A DNA stretch of 64,000 nt from Ruminococcus sp. Marseille-P6503 (GCF_900604945.1 NZ_UWPB01000001.1:372001-436000), one strand, 5' to 3'. Numbered from the stretch's first letter, positions 25,766 to 35,300 are shown. Translations and numbers: made by a program. The notes: generated by a model from the sequence alone, not told the origin.

Positions 25766-26983
25766 TTATCTTGATCGCCTCGATGACGAAATTGCTGATA
25801 TGGCTGTGTCCTGATGTGCTTCAGCGCCGACTGTTACTGCAGATTTTGATTCAAGAATTGCAAGTATCTGATTCCTTTCAGCTAAAGTAATATTTTCATC
25901 TGCATTTATTGATTCAAGGAAATTGTCAAGCTGTTCGCGTAACGAAAATATCGGCTGTCCGTTAGCTTCTGTTTCTGTGTGCTCGGGAAGCTGTTCAACT
26001 GAAAAGTTCTCTGGATCCGGAGATTCCAGTCTTGCTCTCTCTACTCTGGAAGCCAGAATCTGAGCCATTTGCCTATGACGTTCAAGAGCAGCCTCTCGAT
26101 CCTTATAGTCAGCGGTTCCTTCCAGGTTTGCAAGCATATGCAGTCTGCAGCTTTTAAACTCTTCGCCTATAAGCTGCATTCGCAGCATCCATGTACGAAA
26201 AGTATATTTATCATTTGCTCTGTCCATAGGCTGATAGCGTGACGAACGTTGATTAATGGCCTGAGCTGAAACGGCAAGACAGAACTGAATATATGCTTTT
26301 ACTTTGCCGGCGTGCTTGCAGCTGTTGAAGCAGCGAAATTCAATGGTATGATTACTTCCGAAAAAGCTATGTAAATTCAGCATATGGTATCGTGAAGAAT
26401 CATAGTGCGTCAGGTATGCGTTTGAACGTCCTCTGTACCAAATATCCTTGATTTTTTCAATTGAAGGATTGCGTTCGGCATTTAACTGACTTAAAAAATC
26501 TTTGTCTGTTCTTCGGCAGTATTCGTCTTCGCGCGACGGATGAATTTTCAGGGCTTTGATAAGGACATCCTCTTTTGACGCAATAATATTTACAAGATTT
26601 TTTATGCTCCTTGCATTGTGGTTGGTACCGTCAATATGAATATGAATTCCGCAGCTTGCATTGACTCTTGAGCCGTTTTCAAAAATGCGGCGCAGCAGCT
26701 GCTGAATGGTTTCTATATCTTCATATCGGCATACAGGCGTCACCAGCTCGCACTTATATTCCGAATCTTCGTAATCTCCGTCGGAGTTATATGCGTCTAT
26801 TGAACCGTCATATACGATTTTCCAACAGCGGTTTTGATTATCCATTATTTTATATGTGTCATATGTACCGCCTGCATAGTAATACCTGCTGTTAAAAAAT
26901 CCGGCCAGAATTTCTGCCGCTTCTTCGCGGCATATTCCAGTAAACTCATATTCCATCCCAAATTTTTGTTCTCTTAAGTCCAT
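25766..26983 (-). CDS. Putative amidoligase (COOH-NH2 ligase)
   Basis: The 405-residue protein starts with the amidoligase pattern FGMEYEFTG (metal-binding Glu residues), followed by KIVYDGSI, KCELVTPVC and the CGIHIHID motif. This matches the glutamine-synthetase-fold amidoligase family (PF12224 type), ATP-dependent enzymes that form amide bonds between a carboxylate and an amine. The last 90 residues are helical and low in complexity. The downstream partner is a double GGCT, a linkage known for this family. The substrate is unknown; a peptide, cell-wall component or ICE protein tag is possible. Confidence 0.85.
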   Translation of the reverse strand: MDLREQKFGMEYEFTGICREEAAEILAGFFNSRYYYAGGTYDTYKIMDNQNRCWKIVYDGSIDAYNSDGDYEDSEYKCELVTPVCRYEDIETIQQLLRRIFENGSRVNASCGIHIHIDGTNHNARSIKNLVNIIASKEDVLIKALKIHPSREDEYCRRTDKDFLSQLNAERNPSIEKIKDIWYRGRSNAYLTHYDSSRYHMLNLHSFFGSNHTIEFRCFNSCKHAGKVKAYIQFCLAVSAQAINQRSSRYQPMDRANDKYTFRTWMLRMQLIGEEFKSCRLHMLANLEGTADYKDREAALERHRQMAQILASRVERARLESPDPENFSVEQLPEHTETEANGQPIFSLREQLDNFLESINADENITLAERNQILAILESKSAVTVGAEAHQDTAISAISSSRRSR

Positions 26984-26997
26984 GTGAACTTTTCCTT

Positions 26998-27441
26998 TTA
27001 AAACGGAACTCCGTCTTCGCTGATTATATCATCGTCGTTTATCTGACAGGCTAAGTTATTATTTGCAGGCGGTTCCTGAGGAAGCTGATTCGATGCAGGT
27101 TGTGAAGTATTTTGCTGCGGTTTTGCTTCCCCGGTAAATTCAGCGTTTGTAACATAGATTTCGGTTATATAATGAACCATGCCGTTTTTATCAGTATATG
27201 TGCGTGTGTGAAGTCTGCCTTCAATGGCTATCATTCTGCCTTTGGCAAAGTAATGAGTTATAAACTCAGCGCATTTATACCAGGCAACACACCGTATAAA
27301 ATCCGACTCCTGCTGTTGCTTATTCTTATCATAGCGTCTTGGCACGGCTACGGTAAATATGACATACGGCACGTTCTGAAGCGCAGTATATTTAAGCTGA
27401 AGGTCGTGTGTTATGCGACCCATGATATTTGAATTATTCAT
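26998..27441 (-). CDS. ssb: Single-stranded DNA-binding protein
   Basis: This is a 147-residue SSB with an OB fold (MGRITHDLQLKY, FTVAVPRRY, FIRCVAWYKCAEFI, EGRLHTRTYTDKNG). A Gln/Pro/Asn-rich linker leads to the acidic tail DDDIISEDGVPF, which ends in the SSB-type (D/E)-x-PF tip that recruits partner proteins. It would coat the transferred strand. The start at 27441 has AGGAGG at the right spacing; the longer frame to 27609 overlaps the upstream small gene and is rejected. Confidence 0.92.
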   Translation of the reverse strand: MNNSNIMGRITHDLQLKYTALQNVPYVIFTVAVPRRYDKNKQQQESDFIRCVAWYKCAEFITHYFAKGRMIAIEGRLHTRTYTDKNGMVHYITEIYVTNAEFTGEAKPQQNTSQPASNQLPQEPPANNNLACQINDDDIISEDGVPF

Positions 27442-27637
27442 TGCTTCCTCCTGACTTATCAATGTATTCCCGTACCTGTTTAGGCACATACTTTCTAAAA
27501 AGCTTGTTGACAGCCTCGTCAAAGGTTTGCTGCAGATAATTCTGTAAAGAAAAATCCGTTTCCTTCTGTTCAGCATAGAAAGAAACGGATTTAAGCTTTT
27601 CTTCGTCAAGCTTTATGTTCTTTAAATATTCTGGCAT
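27434..27637 (-). CDS. Small charged helical protein preceding ssb
   Basis: The 67-residue protein, MPEYLKNIKLDEEKLKSVSF onwards, is almost wholly helical and charged, with YVPKQVREYID at the end. It resembles small ICE proteins seen next to ssb (possibly DUF6103), recalled with low certainty. Its stop overlaps the ssb start by 8 bp, implying coupling. Confidence 0.6.
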   Translation of the reverse strand: MPEYLKNIKLDEEKLKSVSFYAEQKETDFSLQNYLQQTFDEAVNKLFRKYVPKQVREYIDKSGGSNE

Positions 27638-27711
27638 CTGCTTATCTCCTTCCGCAGCTGTGATTTTGAGCCCGACCGCTTATACATTTTTCATTCCTCC
27701 TGTTATGTAAT

Positions 27712-27960
27712 TTACTTCTCTTTCCCCATCAGCTCAGCCATACACTCGGAGCAGACAGTCTTGTCCTTGTACTCTATTACGTCCTCAGCGCTGTTGCAGA
27801 ATATGCAGGTGCGCTGAAACTTTTTGAGTATGATCATATCGCCGTTTGTGTAGATTTCAATTGGATCACACGCGTTCAGGTCGAATGTTCTTCTCAGCTC
27901 GATAGGCAGAACTATCCTGCCCAGCTCGTCTACTTTTCTTACAATTCCTGTTGATTTCAT
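27712..27960 (-). CDS. AbrB/SpoVT-family transition regulator with zinc-finger tail
   Basis: The 82-residue protein has the AbrB swapped-hairpin DNA-binding fold (STGIVRKVDELGRIVLPIEL), then a C-terminal CIFCNSAEDV...CSEC pair of CxxC motifs likely to bind zinc. Start 27960 follows GGAGG by 7 nt. It is probably a repressor of ICE genes. Two consecutive intrinsic terminators lie just upstream of the start, suggesting control by attenuation. Confidence 0.88.
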   Translation of the reverse strand: MKSTGIVRKVDELGRIVLPIELRRTFDLNACDPIEIYTNGDMIILKKFQRTCIFCNSAEDVIEYKDKTVCSECMAELMGKEK

Positions 27961-27995
27961 AATTTTAACCTCCATAAATTTAAAAATTGAAATAT

Positions 27996-28025
27996 AAAAA
28001 AGGAGCGGCAGTGTGCAGCTCCTTG
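27996..28025 (-). terminator. Intrinsic terminator/attenuator upstream of abrB-like gene
   Basis: On the minus strand GGAGC pairs with GCTCC followed by six T residues. Only about 35 bp separate it from the abrB-like start codon, too short for a complete promoter plus leader, so it may act as an attenuator. Confidence 0.65.
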
Positions 28026-28046
28026 ATTAACGATATAGAATTTTGA

Positions 28047-28082
28047 AAATAAAAAAGACGTTCTACAAGTTGTAAAACGTCT
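28047..28082 (-). terminator. Intrinsic terminator of the membrane coiled-coil gene
   Basis: AGACGTT pairs with AACGTCT on the minus strand, followed by TTTTTTATTTT. It lies 40 bp past the remnant acidic tail. Confidence 0.75.
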
Positions 28083-28121
28083 GATAATTATATTCTGGAA
28101 CTTATAAGTCACTGATATTTT

Positions 28122-28200
28122 CTATAATTCAAATTCGTCCTCTTCTTCATCTCCCCCTTCCGGTACTTCTTGAAAACCCATATTTCTATTATGTTCATTC
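28122..28200 (-). pseudogene. Detached acidic C-terminal tail of the upstream coiled-coil gene
   Basis: Read on the minus strand this encodes NEHNRNMGFQEVPEGG then an acidic DEEEDEFEL and a TAG stop. The intact gene upstream ends NKHNRNTGLSL and a TAA. The 20-bp segment encoding HNRN is duplicated 68 bp apart (28181 and 28249), and 68 is not a multiple of three. A small insertion or duplication therefore cut the original tail off and changed the frame. Related tails occur at 38634 and 39182. Confidence 0.6.
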
Positions 28201-28231
28201 AATACCCAGTTAATGACAAATATTTATTTAT

Positions 28232-28822
28232 TTATAAACTGAGACCTGTATTTCTATTATGTTTATTCTTTTTAATTTCTTCTCTGACTGATTTGGTCTG
28301 CTGGGTATTGCAAATTACGTCATTATATTTTTTAACCAACTCCTTATATGCTTTATTTTTATCTACCAGCTTTGTACGCAAATTGAAGATTTCGTGATCT
28401 TGGCTTTCAATTTGCTTTTCAAGTATATATAAACGCTGATTTAATGTGGAAGTATCACTGACTAACAGTTCCCAACTATTCATAAACAAGCGAAAGTCTT
28501 CTATGGTTTTATGTATATTATGCTGTTCAAAAGTAAAATCTCGTATCCTGCGTTCTTCTTCATCATATCTGCGTTCAGTAGTTTCAATTTCTTTTTGCAG
28601 CATAGCTAACATATCCTGATGTTGTTTTGTCAATGATGAATTTTCATTTCTGCCAATGTCAGAAGAAATGCTATTCATATGCCAAGTAACGGTATTCGAT
28701 AAGTCATTGAGACCAGCAGTATTTTCTTTTAATTGAGACTTCCTGCTGACATAAAGTGTTACTAAAGCAGTTACAGCAGATGGAATAATTGCTGCAAGAA
28801 GAGTAACCCACCACGGTGTCAT
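28232..28822 (-). CDS. Membrane-anchored coiled-coil protein (family member 1, tail lost)
   Basis: The core of 196 residues starts MTPWWVTLLAAIIPSAVTAL, one membrane helix, then a long charged coiled coil with an LNQRLYILEKQIESQ heptad region. The core start 28822 has AAGGGG. A second in-frame ATG at 28909 also has a strong GGAGG and would add a 29-residue hydrophobic leader. The same dual-start layout is seen at 39182. The protein now ends before the acidic tail found 30 to 110 bp downstream in another frame. Function unknown; it may be a membrane scaffold. Confidence 0.65.
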   Translation of the reverse strand: MTPWWVTLLAAIIPSAVTALVTLYVSRKSQLKENTAGLNDLSNTVTWHMNSISSDIGRNENSSLTKQHQDMLAMLQKEIETTERRYDEEERRIRDFTFEQHNIHKTIEDFRLFMNSWELLVSDTSTLNQRLYILEKQIESQDHEIFNLRTKLVDKNKAYKELVKKYNDVICNTQQTKSVREEIKKNKHNRNTGLSL

Positions 28823-28984
28823 AATATCCCCTTTTCTGCACACGAATATCACAAACACTGTTGAATAAATACAGTTGCCTGTTAAATAAAGTGCTAAGTG
28901 TTTTTGCATTAAATTTCCTCCATTATAGCATAGATTACATGATTTGTCAATATTTTTGCTTGTCGTCATCAGCTTTCGGACGGC

Positions 28985-29473
28985 TTAAAAGCGTATATGA
29001 TCTTGCCGGATCTCTACGAAACATACAGTATCGCCGATCTGAATGCTGTTCCAGTTTTCAGCGCTTATTGCTTCTGCGTTTCTGTGTGATACTGATGAAA
29101 CGTAGTAATACGTTATCTTGTTTCCGCAGATTTTAAACCGTGATTCGTAATTTGAATGTGTTGCGACTTCGCTTATCTTTTTATCTATAACGCACTCCAG
29201 GTAAACGCAGTATTGGTTTTTGTTGATTTCTCTCAGCTGTCTGAACAACGACTTTGTGCGGAAAGCGTTAATTGCAAATACAATTATCACGCCGAAAAGG
29301 ACAATCATGGCTGCGTTTAAAAAGTCCTTGTTTAAAAGACTTTGTACTGTGCATATTGTAAAGTATATGCACACCAAAGCAATAGCTACTTTCAGAAAAA
29401 TGTCTACCGCTCTTTTATCTTTTTTATATAGCTGAAAAAATTCGTTTTTTTCGCTTTTGCTAAGAGTATTCAT
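28985..29473 (-). CDS. Membrane protein, unknown
   Basis: The 162-residue protein has an N-terminal amphipathic helix and two membrane segments at about residues 25 to 70 (FLKVAIALVCIYFTICTV and LNAAMIVLFGVIIVFAI). A soluble beta-rich domain with KICGNKITYYYVSSVSHRN follows. No family is recognised. The gene lies just upstream of coiled-coil family member 1 on the same strand. Confidence 0.55.
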   Translation of the reverse strand: MNTLSKSEKNEFFQLYKKDKRAVDIFLKVAIALVCIYFTICTVQSLLNKDFLNAAMIVLFGVIIVFAINAFRTKSLFRQLREINKNQYCVYLECVIDKKISEVATHSNYESRFKICGNKITYYYVSSVSHRNAEAISAENWNSIQIGDTVCFVEIRQDHIRF

Positions 29474-29614
29474 TTTAATCTAATCACTTTCATAACTTAT
29501 AAGCTTTCTGATGTAGTCTGCAGATACATCTTCTTTCTTTAATTTGTTCATAATTTATCATCCGTTCGTACATTTCCTCATAATTGAAACAATTTAACAC
29601 AGAAGGTATAATAA

Positions 29615-29917
29615 TTATAAAATATCAAACATTTTGACTGTTTTAATAATATTCCATATTCCGCAATATTTTTCCCAAATGTCATAACAGTCAAATACGA
29701 TAGAGCTTTTTGATGAACTTCGAAAAAAATCTGCGGGATATTTTTCTAACAGTATAGATACAAGCTGTGATGGTTCTAATGCCTGATCCTCAAATTTTTC
29801 ATCGTATTTTCCCATTATATACATAAGCAAATATGGTAAAGTTGATTTATCGTATGTGGTTCTGATAACATCAGACTTAATAGAAAAAAGTTTTAATTGA
29901 AACAGCAAATCATTCAC
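29615..29917 (-). CDS. Small hypothetical protein
   Basis: The 100-residue helical protein contains YLLMYIMGKYDEKF and YPADFFRSSSKSS. No domain is recognised. GAGGTG precedes the ATG. It is divergent from the small zinc-site gene at 29946, whose start is 29 bp away. Confidence 0.45.
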   Translation of the reverse strand: MNDLLFQLKLFSIKSDVIRTTYDKSTLPYLLMYIMGKYDEKFEDQALEPSQLVSILLEKYPADFFRSSSKSSIVFDCYDIWEKYCGIWNIIKTVKMFDIL

Positions 29918-29945
29918 CTCAATTCTGTATTAAGGAGTTTGAAAT

Positions 29946-30182
29946 ATGTTTTTTGAAGAAGCATTACTGAAAAAAGATTCTATCACGGTAAAAATCTCTG
30001 TTGAAGAAGTAACGTATTTAAGAAAGAACAATTTGCAAAAATATGCTGAAATCAAGGATCATTTGCACTGTCCAGAATGTGAAAGACCTCATTTGACTCA
30101 TAAGCTTTGTGCTGACAGAGCTAATTATTTTGCAACACACATTGGAGAAGAACATGATGATGATTGTATTCAAGAAAGATGA
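29946..30182 (+). CDS. Small Cys/His protein, possible zinc-binding
   Basis: The 78-residue protein contains HCPECERPHLTHKLC and, near the end, HIGEEHDDDC. The Cys/His spacing suggests a zinc ribbon. TAAGGAG precedes the ATG. It is one of few plus-strand ICE genes, and its 3' end overlaps the convergent gene at 30170 by 13 bp. Function unknown. Confidence 0.5.
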   Translation: MFFEEALLKKDSITVKISVEEVTYLRKNNLQKYAEIKDHLHCPECERPHLTHKLCADRANYFATHIGEEHDDDCIQER

Positions 30183-30472
30183 TTTTTATCAAAATACCTA
30201 ATTGACCTTAACATTTCAACAGCTTTTGAGCTTGAAAAATATTTTGATATTTCATCTATATCTGTATACATATATCCGTCAGGTTCACAATAACCGCCCT
30301 CGTCAAGTAAATCGTAATATGTATAGGGAGTTTCATCATCGGTATTCAGCGTAACTTTATCTATTTTTTCTTTCATTACCTCAAACCCGTATTTTTCTAC
30401 AAGAACAGCGGTAACCGTTTCTACTGTAACCGCTAATCGTGTCATAAGGATATAACCTACAAGCAGTAACAT
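30170..30472 (-). CDS. Hypothetical protein, probably the 3' part of an amber-interrupted gene
   Basis: The 100-residue protein (MTRLAVTVETVTAVLVEKYG core, acidic C-terminus) has only a poorly spaced ribosome-binding site. Upstream in the same frame, separated by a single TAG and one Glu codon, lies a 35-codon reading frame with a strong GGAGG. The two parts read as one protein if the TAG is ignored. It is either a nonsense mutation, a two-peptide operon or a readthrough gene. Confidence 0.45.
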   Translation of the reverse strand: MLLLVGYILMTRLAVTVETVTAVLVEKYGFEVMKEKIDKVTLNTDDETPYTYYDLLDEGGYCEPDGYMYTDIDEISKYFSSSKAVEMLRSIRYFDKNHLS

Positions 30473-30475
30473 CTC

Positions 30476-30583
30476 CTAACCGTTTATTTTGTTACTCTTT
30501 ATCAGTGCTCCGATGCAACTATCATCGGTTATGAAATATCTATACTCTTTTACCTGAAATTCTCCTTTAATAATACTTCTCAT
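30476..30583 (-). CDS. Small reading frame upstream of an in-frame TAG
   Basis: It encodes 35 residues, MRSIIKGEFQVKEYRYFITD onwards, ending SNKING then TAG. GGAGG with 5 to 8 nt spacing supports translation. It overlaps the end of the preceding gene by 17 bp and is in frame with the next one. Confidence 0.45.
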   Translation of the reverse strand: MRSIIKGEFQVKEYRYFITDDSCIGALIKSNKING

Positions 30584-30830
30584 CATATTCCTCCGAAGAA
30601 ATGAACCTCACATCTTCTTCGCTGATGTTTTTAAACATTGAAGAAAAAAACTCTTTTATAACAGCTGAAACGCTAGGACTGCAACTGTTAGCTTGAAACT
30701 TATCAGCAGCTTCCTGTGATGAAAAGTCTACCGTCAGCTTGCTTCCGCATAAGCAAGGTTCGTTTGTTTCAATATCAGCTGCTATACCGTTTATCTCTGA
30801 GTAGACAGTTATACTATAGTTTTGATTCAT
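30567..30830 (-). CDS. Small hypothetical protein
   Basis: The 87-residue protein has a beta-strand N-terminus (NYSITVYSEINGIAADI), one Cys pair (PCLCGS) and an acidic C-terminus (SSEEYDEKYY). AAAGGAG precedes the ATG. It heads the short operon containing the amber-interrupted gene. Confidence 0.5.
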   Translation of the reverse strand: MNQNYSITVYSEINGIAADIETNEPCLCGSKLTVDFSSQEAADKFQANSCSPSVSAVIKEFFSSMFKNISEEDVRFISSEEYDEKYY

Positions 30831-30979
30831 GTTATCACTCCTTTGTTTCTTTCCGAATAAAAATCACAATATAAAATAATATGATTTATAAATACAAGTT
30901 TCTACATTAAATTGTATAGCTTGACAGTATCTTTTCTATATGCTATAATTGCTAAAAATAGTGAAAGGATGGTTGCTTT

Positions 30980-31786
30980 ATGACAATAAGCATTTTAAAT
31001 TTAGTTATTTCTTTGTTAAGCGGTATGGTTGTTCCAGTAGTGTTGCATTATCTCCCCAATAAGAGAGAAGCTTCTCATAAAAGGGAAGTGAACAAACACA
31101 AAATACAAAAGGTACAAAGTTACAATACTTATATATCACAAGAAAATAGTAACTATCAAAATAATAGTAATTATCAAAATAATAGTAATTATCAAATTGG
31201 CAGTAACATTCAACATAATAGTAATAATACTACCGTGATTATATCAAATAATGAAAAGACTAAAAGCAATGCAGATACGGATGTATCGATTGTGTATATG
31301 CTAATTTTGATCGGTATACTAGGATATGTATTTGTAAAATATCATTCTATGATTTTATTGATTATGATGATTTTATTCTCATTGTACATCGGATTCCCCA
31401 AAGATAGATATAAAATAATATTAAAAAGCAAATCTGATATCTGGTTTGTTATGACTTTTATTGTTTCTATTATATTTTTTGTTTTTCCGTTTGGCACAAC
31501 GAGCAAATACATTGAATTTCTAGATAACGCTAATATTCTTGATATTAGCAATTTAAAATATACTGTATATGCAGTAATGCAATGCATTTCTTCTATTTTG
31601 TGGATGCTAATGCTGTTAATAGATGTTGCTTGTAAAATGACAACCAAATTACCTAACGCCATATATAATTATTCTATCACAAAGTCCAAAAATAAGAAAG
31701 CTCTATTGTTTTTGGCTTCTGTTGCTGCAATAATAATGTCAAATTTATTGATTATTATCATTATCCCCATCCGCCCAATCTCGTAA
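30980..31786 (+). CDS. Multi-pass membrane protein with Asn-rich linker
   Basis: The 268-residue protein has an N-terminal hydrophobic segment (ILNLVISLLSGMVVPVVLHY) and an Asn-rich linker of imperfect six-residue repeats (SNYQNN, about residues 55 to 80). Five further membrane segments fill the rest. No family is recognised. GAAAGGATGG precedes the ATG. It overlaps the convergent gene at 31745 by 42 bp. Confidence 0.55.
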   Translation: MTISILNLVISLLSGMVVPVVLHYLPNKREASHKREVNKHKIQKVQSYNTYISQENSNYQNNSNYQNNSNYQIGSNIQHNSNNTTVIISNNEKTKSNADTDVSIVYMLILIGILGYVFVKYHSMILLIMMILFSLYIGFPKDRYKIILKSKSDIWFVMTFIVSIIFFVFPFGTTSKYIEFLDNANILDISNLKYTVYAVMQCISSILWMLMLLIDVACKMTTKLPNAIYNYSITKSKNKKALLFLASVAAIIMSNLLIIIIIPIRPIS

Positions 31787-32203
31787 TTCGCAAATCATGT
31801 TTGGTAACTTTAATGACGGTGAGTATAACGAGATTAGTGTTGTGATATTGAATGTAATAATATGTGAAACTATTAACCCATAATAAAGTCCAAGATGGTA
31901 AACAGCAATAATAAAGATACCTACTTGGCATAAAGCATAAATTAAGTATTTTTTTAGCTTATGTTTATTCTTACTGTTGATTATTACATACATCCTAATG
32001 CACCATAAAAGTGTGTATATGGCGTATATCACTATTGCAAAAATCATAATAAATTCTACTAAATATTTTGCAATTGATGTTACAATAGAATTATTTTCAT
32101 AACCCATAAGAGTAAAATCTTTTATATGAAAAGTTGACAAGATAATACTACATATGAAAATCAGAAGTATTATTACTATAATTAAAGTAATTATTTTTTT
32201 CAT
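31745..32203 (-). CDS. Four-TM membrane protein, unknown
   Basis: The 152-residue protein has about four membrane helices (IITLIIVIILLIFICSIIL, YLVEFIMIFAIVIYAIYTLL, YALCQVGIFIIAVYHLG, IVSHIITFNITTLISLY) and an acidic tail. Its 3' end overlaps the convergent plus-strand membrane gene. Function unknown. Confidence 0.5.
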   Translation of the reverse strand: MKKIITLIIVIILLIFICSIILSTFHIKDFTLMGYENNSIVTSIAKYLVEFIMIFAIVIYAIYTLLWCIRMYVIINSKNKHKLKKYLIYALCQVGIFIIAVYHLGLYYGLIVSHIITFNITTLISLYSPSLKLPNMICELRDWADGDNDNNQ

Positions 32204-32268
32204 TTTTATTCTTTTCCTCCTTATAGTTGGAGATGTCAGTTTTAATCTTGATAAACGAATTACTATTT

Positions 32269-32303
32269 CAAAACTCAGAGCCTGTCACAAACGTGCCAGG
32301 CTC
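32269..32303 (-). terminator. Terminator of the adhesin gene
   Basis: GAGCCTG pairs with CAGGCTC on the minus strand, extended inward by CAC/GTG, with a short T-tract after it. It lies 20 bp beyond the adhesin stop. Confidence 0.65.
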
Positions 32304-32321
32304 CGAATTTTATCTTAATAT

Positions 32322-35300
32322 TTACTTTTCATTTTTTCTTTTGAGCGAAAGAATAAATCCACCGAGAAGCAGTATTGCCGGAATACCTACAGCCGCGGAT
32401 CCGGTTGCCGGAGGTGTGTCAGGAACAGAAGGCGTCTCAGGAATCTTCTCATTATTTACTACAACATTTGTAGTTTCAGCATAGAACACCTGAACAGTCT
32501 GATCGTCTGCAACCATATAGCCGACCGGAACAGTATCGCCGTTTTCGGTGATAGTGTAGGTTCCGATTGGAATACTTGTAAATGTGGCTTTTCCGTCCTT
32601 GTCGGTCACAGCTGTGAGCATGATCTCTCTGCCAGAATCAGATGTGCCGGAAAGAATAAACTCTATACCCTCAAGATCGGTCATACCCTCAGTAGTCTTC
32701 TGAATCTGGATCGAACCTGTCTTTTCCTCGTTGTTTATCTCAACCGTCGTGGTTTCCGCATAAAAAACGCTTACCTCCTGCGGCTCGGCAGTTAAGTAAG
32801 CATACGGTACAGTTTTTTCATTTTCGGTAATTGAGTAAGTTCCGATTGGAACGCTTGTAAATGTGGCTATTCCGTTCTTATCTGTCACAGCCGTTATTTT
32901 AATATCTCTACCGGAATCAGATGTGCCGGAAAGAATAAACTCTATGCCTTGAAGATTCGTCATACCCTCGGTTGTCTTGTTGATCTCAATCGTTCCGCTT
33001 TTCTCAACGTTGTAGATCTCAGCGTTTACAGTTTCAGCTTCATAAACCGTAATCTCCAGCTGATCGGCAACCATGTATGCGATCGGAACAGTATCAGCGT
33101 CTTCAGTTACAGTGTATGTTCCTACCGGAACAGCTGTAAAAGCAGCAAATCCGTCTTTGTCGGTAACAGCGGTAAGCTTTACCTCATGTCCCGAATCAGA
33201 AGCGCCGGAAAGAACCAATGTGATACCCTCCACATTCATCATGCCTTCGGTGCGCTTCTGAATCTGCACTGTTCCCACTGCGTCTGAATTGTACATGACA
33301 ACATAAGTAACGCTGCCGTCTGCATTTACAGTAAACTCTATGTCGCTTGTCAGCGCATAGCCGTTAGGCGCGATAGTTTCCTTGAGCGTATAAGTTTCTC
33401 CGGCAATCAGAACGCCCTCGATATAGTGCGCTTCCTCGGTAGATACCCATTCTTCTATTACATTGCCGTCTTTATCAATTACCTGAAGTGTTGCTCCTGG
33501 CAGCTCATCATCGCCTGTAATGTCTTTCTTTGAAATCTCAACCTTTGTTGCTTCATCGATCATAACGACAAGCGGCAGACCGTCGTTTGATACCGCCGTT
33601 ACTTCGGTGTTATCGGCGAATATTTTACCGTATTCGTCGATAGTAACGGAAATATCGGTAGCTATGCAGTAGCCGTCAGGAGCATAGTATTCATGCAAAG
33701 TATAGCTTCCGGCGGCAAGTCCTGAAACGATATGCTCTGTTTCGGCAGACGTCCATTCTTCAACAACAACGCCTGTTTCGTCAATAAGCTGCATTTGAGC
33801 GCCTGAAATTTCTGCTCCGTATGCGTCCTGCTTTGAAACCGCAAACCTTATTTCCTCGTTTTCAATATTCAACACAACGTCTGAAAGTCTTGAGCTTGTA
33901 AGCTGTACAGGCATATTTGCCTTTACCTCATACATGGTATCGTCTTTAATATAACCTGCAGGAGCTTCTATCTCCTGAATGTAATAGCTGCCCCATGCGG
34001 GAAGATATGTATTAAAATATGTTGTAGAACCGTTTGAATCAACACGTTCAATTTCCTGTCCTGCCGCATATATCAGTGTGTCGTTAAAGTACACATTCTC
34101 GGAAGCGTAAAGTCCGAACACTCCGTCAGAAAGAAAAGTTTCTGTACCTGAAATATATTTATTGAATCCGGCACGGAAGTGATACGCCTGATTAACAAAG
34201 TTTACGTCATTTTTATTCTGCGATAACTTTATATTTCCGTTGTAGAAGCCAAAGCTGTCATAGCTTTGTATTTCCTCAAAATATATTCTTGATAATTCCT
34301 CAGGTACATTTCTAAGCCTTGCCGTTCCGAAAAAGCTGTAGTTGTTTGTATTGTAATAGCCGTCATAATCGGAATACAGGCTAAGAACGGCAGCATTGTC
34401 CACATTATCGGTAAGACCTGTGTAATTTGCGATAAAATATCTCTCACTTGAATGTTCTGTTCCTGTCTGTGTGTCTGGTTCGGCGGTAATGTACTTCTTT
34501 ACTCCGTTGTCTATTACATACGCTCTGAACTTCGTTGCTGAATAGATCTTTTCAAGCAGCGCGGTGTCTTCAATCTCCGAGCCGTTCCAGTCCTGAGCTG
34601 ATTTATATACGTCTATATGCGAGCCTGTTCCGCTGTTTTTAACGGTTAGGCTTGTTGTTTTATCCGCATTGACTGTAACATGAACGTCTCCGGCAAGCTT
34701 AAAGCCGTCTGCTGTTTTGTACTCGGAAAGATTGAAGGTTCCGGCAGGAAGTCCTTTTATCTGAAGCGTTCCGTCTGCTCCTACACGGTACAGACTTGCC
34801 GAGCTGCTGCTGTCTGTTGTAGTGTTAGCGTATGTATATACTCCGTCTGAATCTTTTGTTGAAATCAGGTAATGACGGACGTTATCAGAATCCAGGAAAG
34901 ATAACTGGAATAGGATACTGTTATACTGTTCAGCAGTTCCGTTTACCTTCTGACCGCTTGAAGTAAGAAGCTGTTTGTTTATCTTCAGATTTCCCGTTGC
35001 GGAAGTAAGCTTGAAATATGCCTGAACAGGGTCTTCACCCTGCGTATATGAAATTTTTGCCTGAGATGAACTATTGGGATTCTTGACCGCAAGGAAAACA
35101 GACGTGCATTCCTCAATCTTATTTGCGTATTTTGCTTTTGTCTTAGTCAGAGAAAGGATCTGATTTTCAACGTTCTTTCTTCCGGCTTCAGTTGCGGAGA
35201 TCTTCAGCTTTGAACCGCTTCTTGTAAAGGTCACTCCGCTGACAGACGGCAGCTTGAATTGTGAAAGAGCGCTGTCCATGCTGATCGTAGTTTCCCAGCG

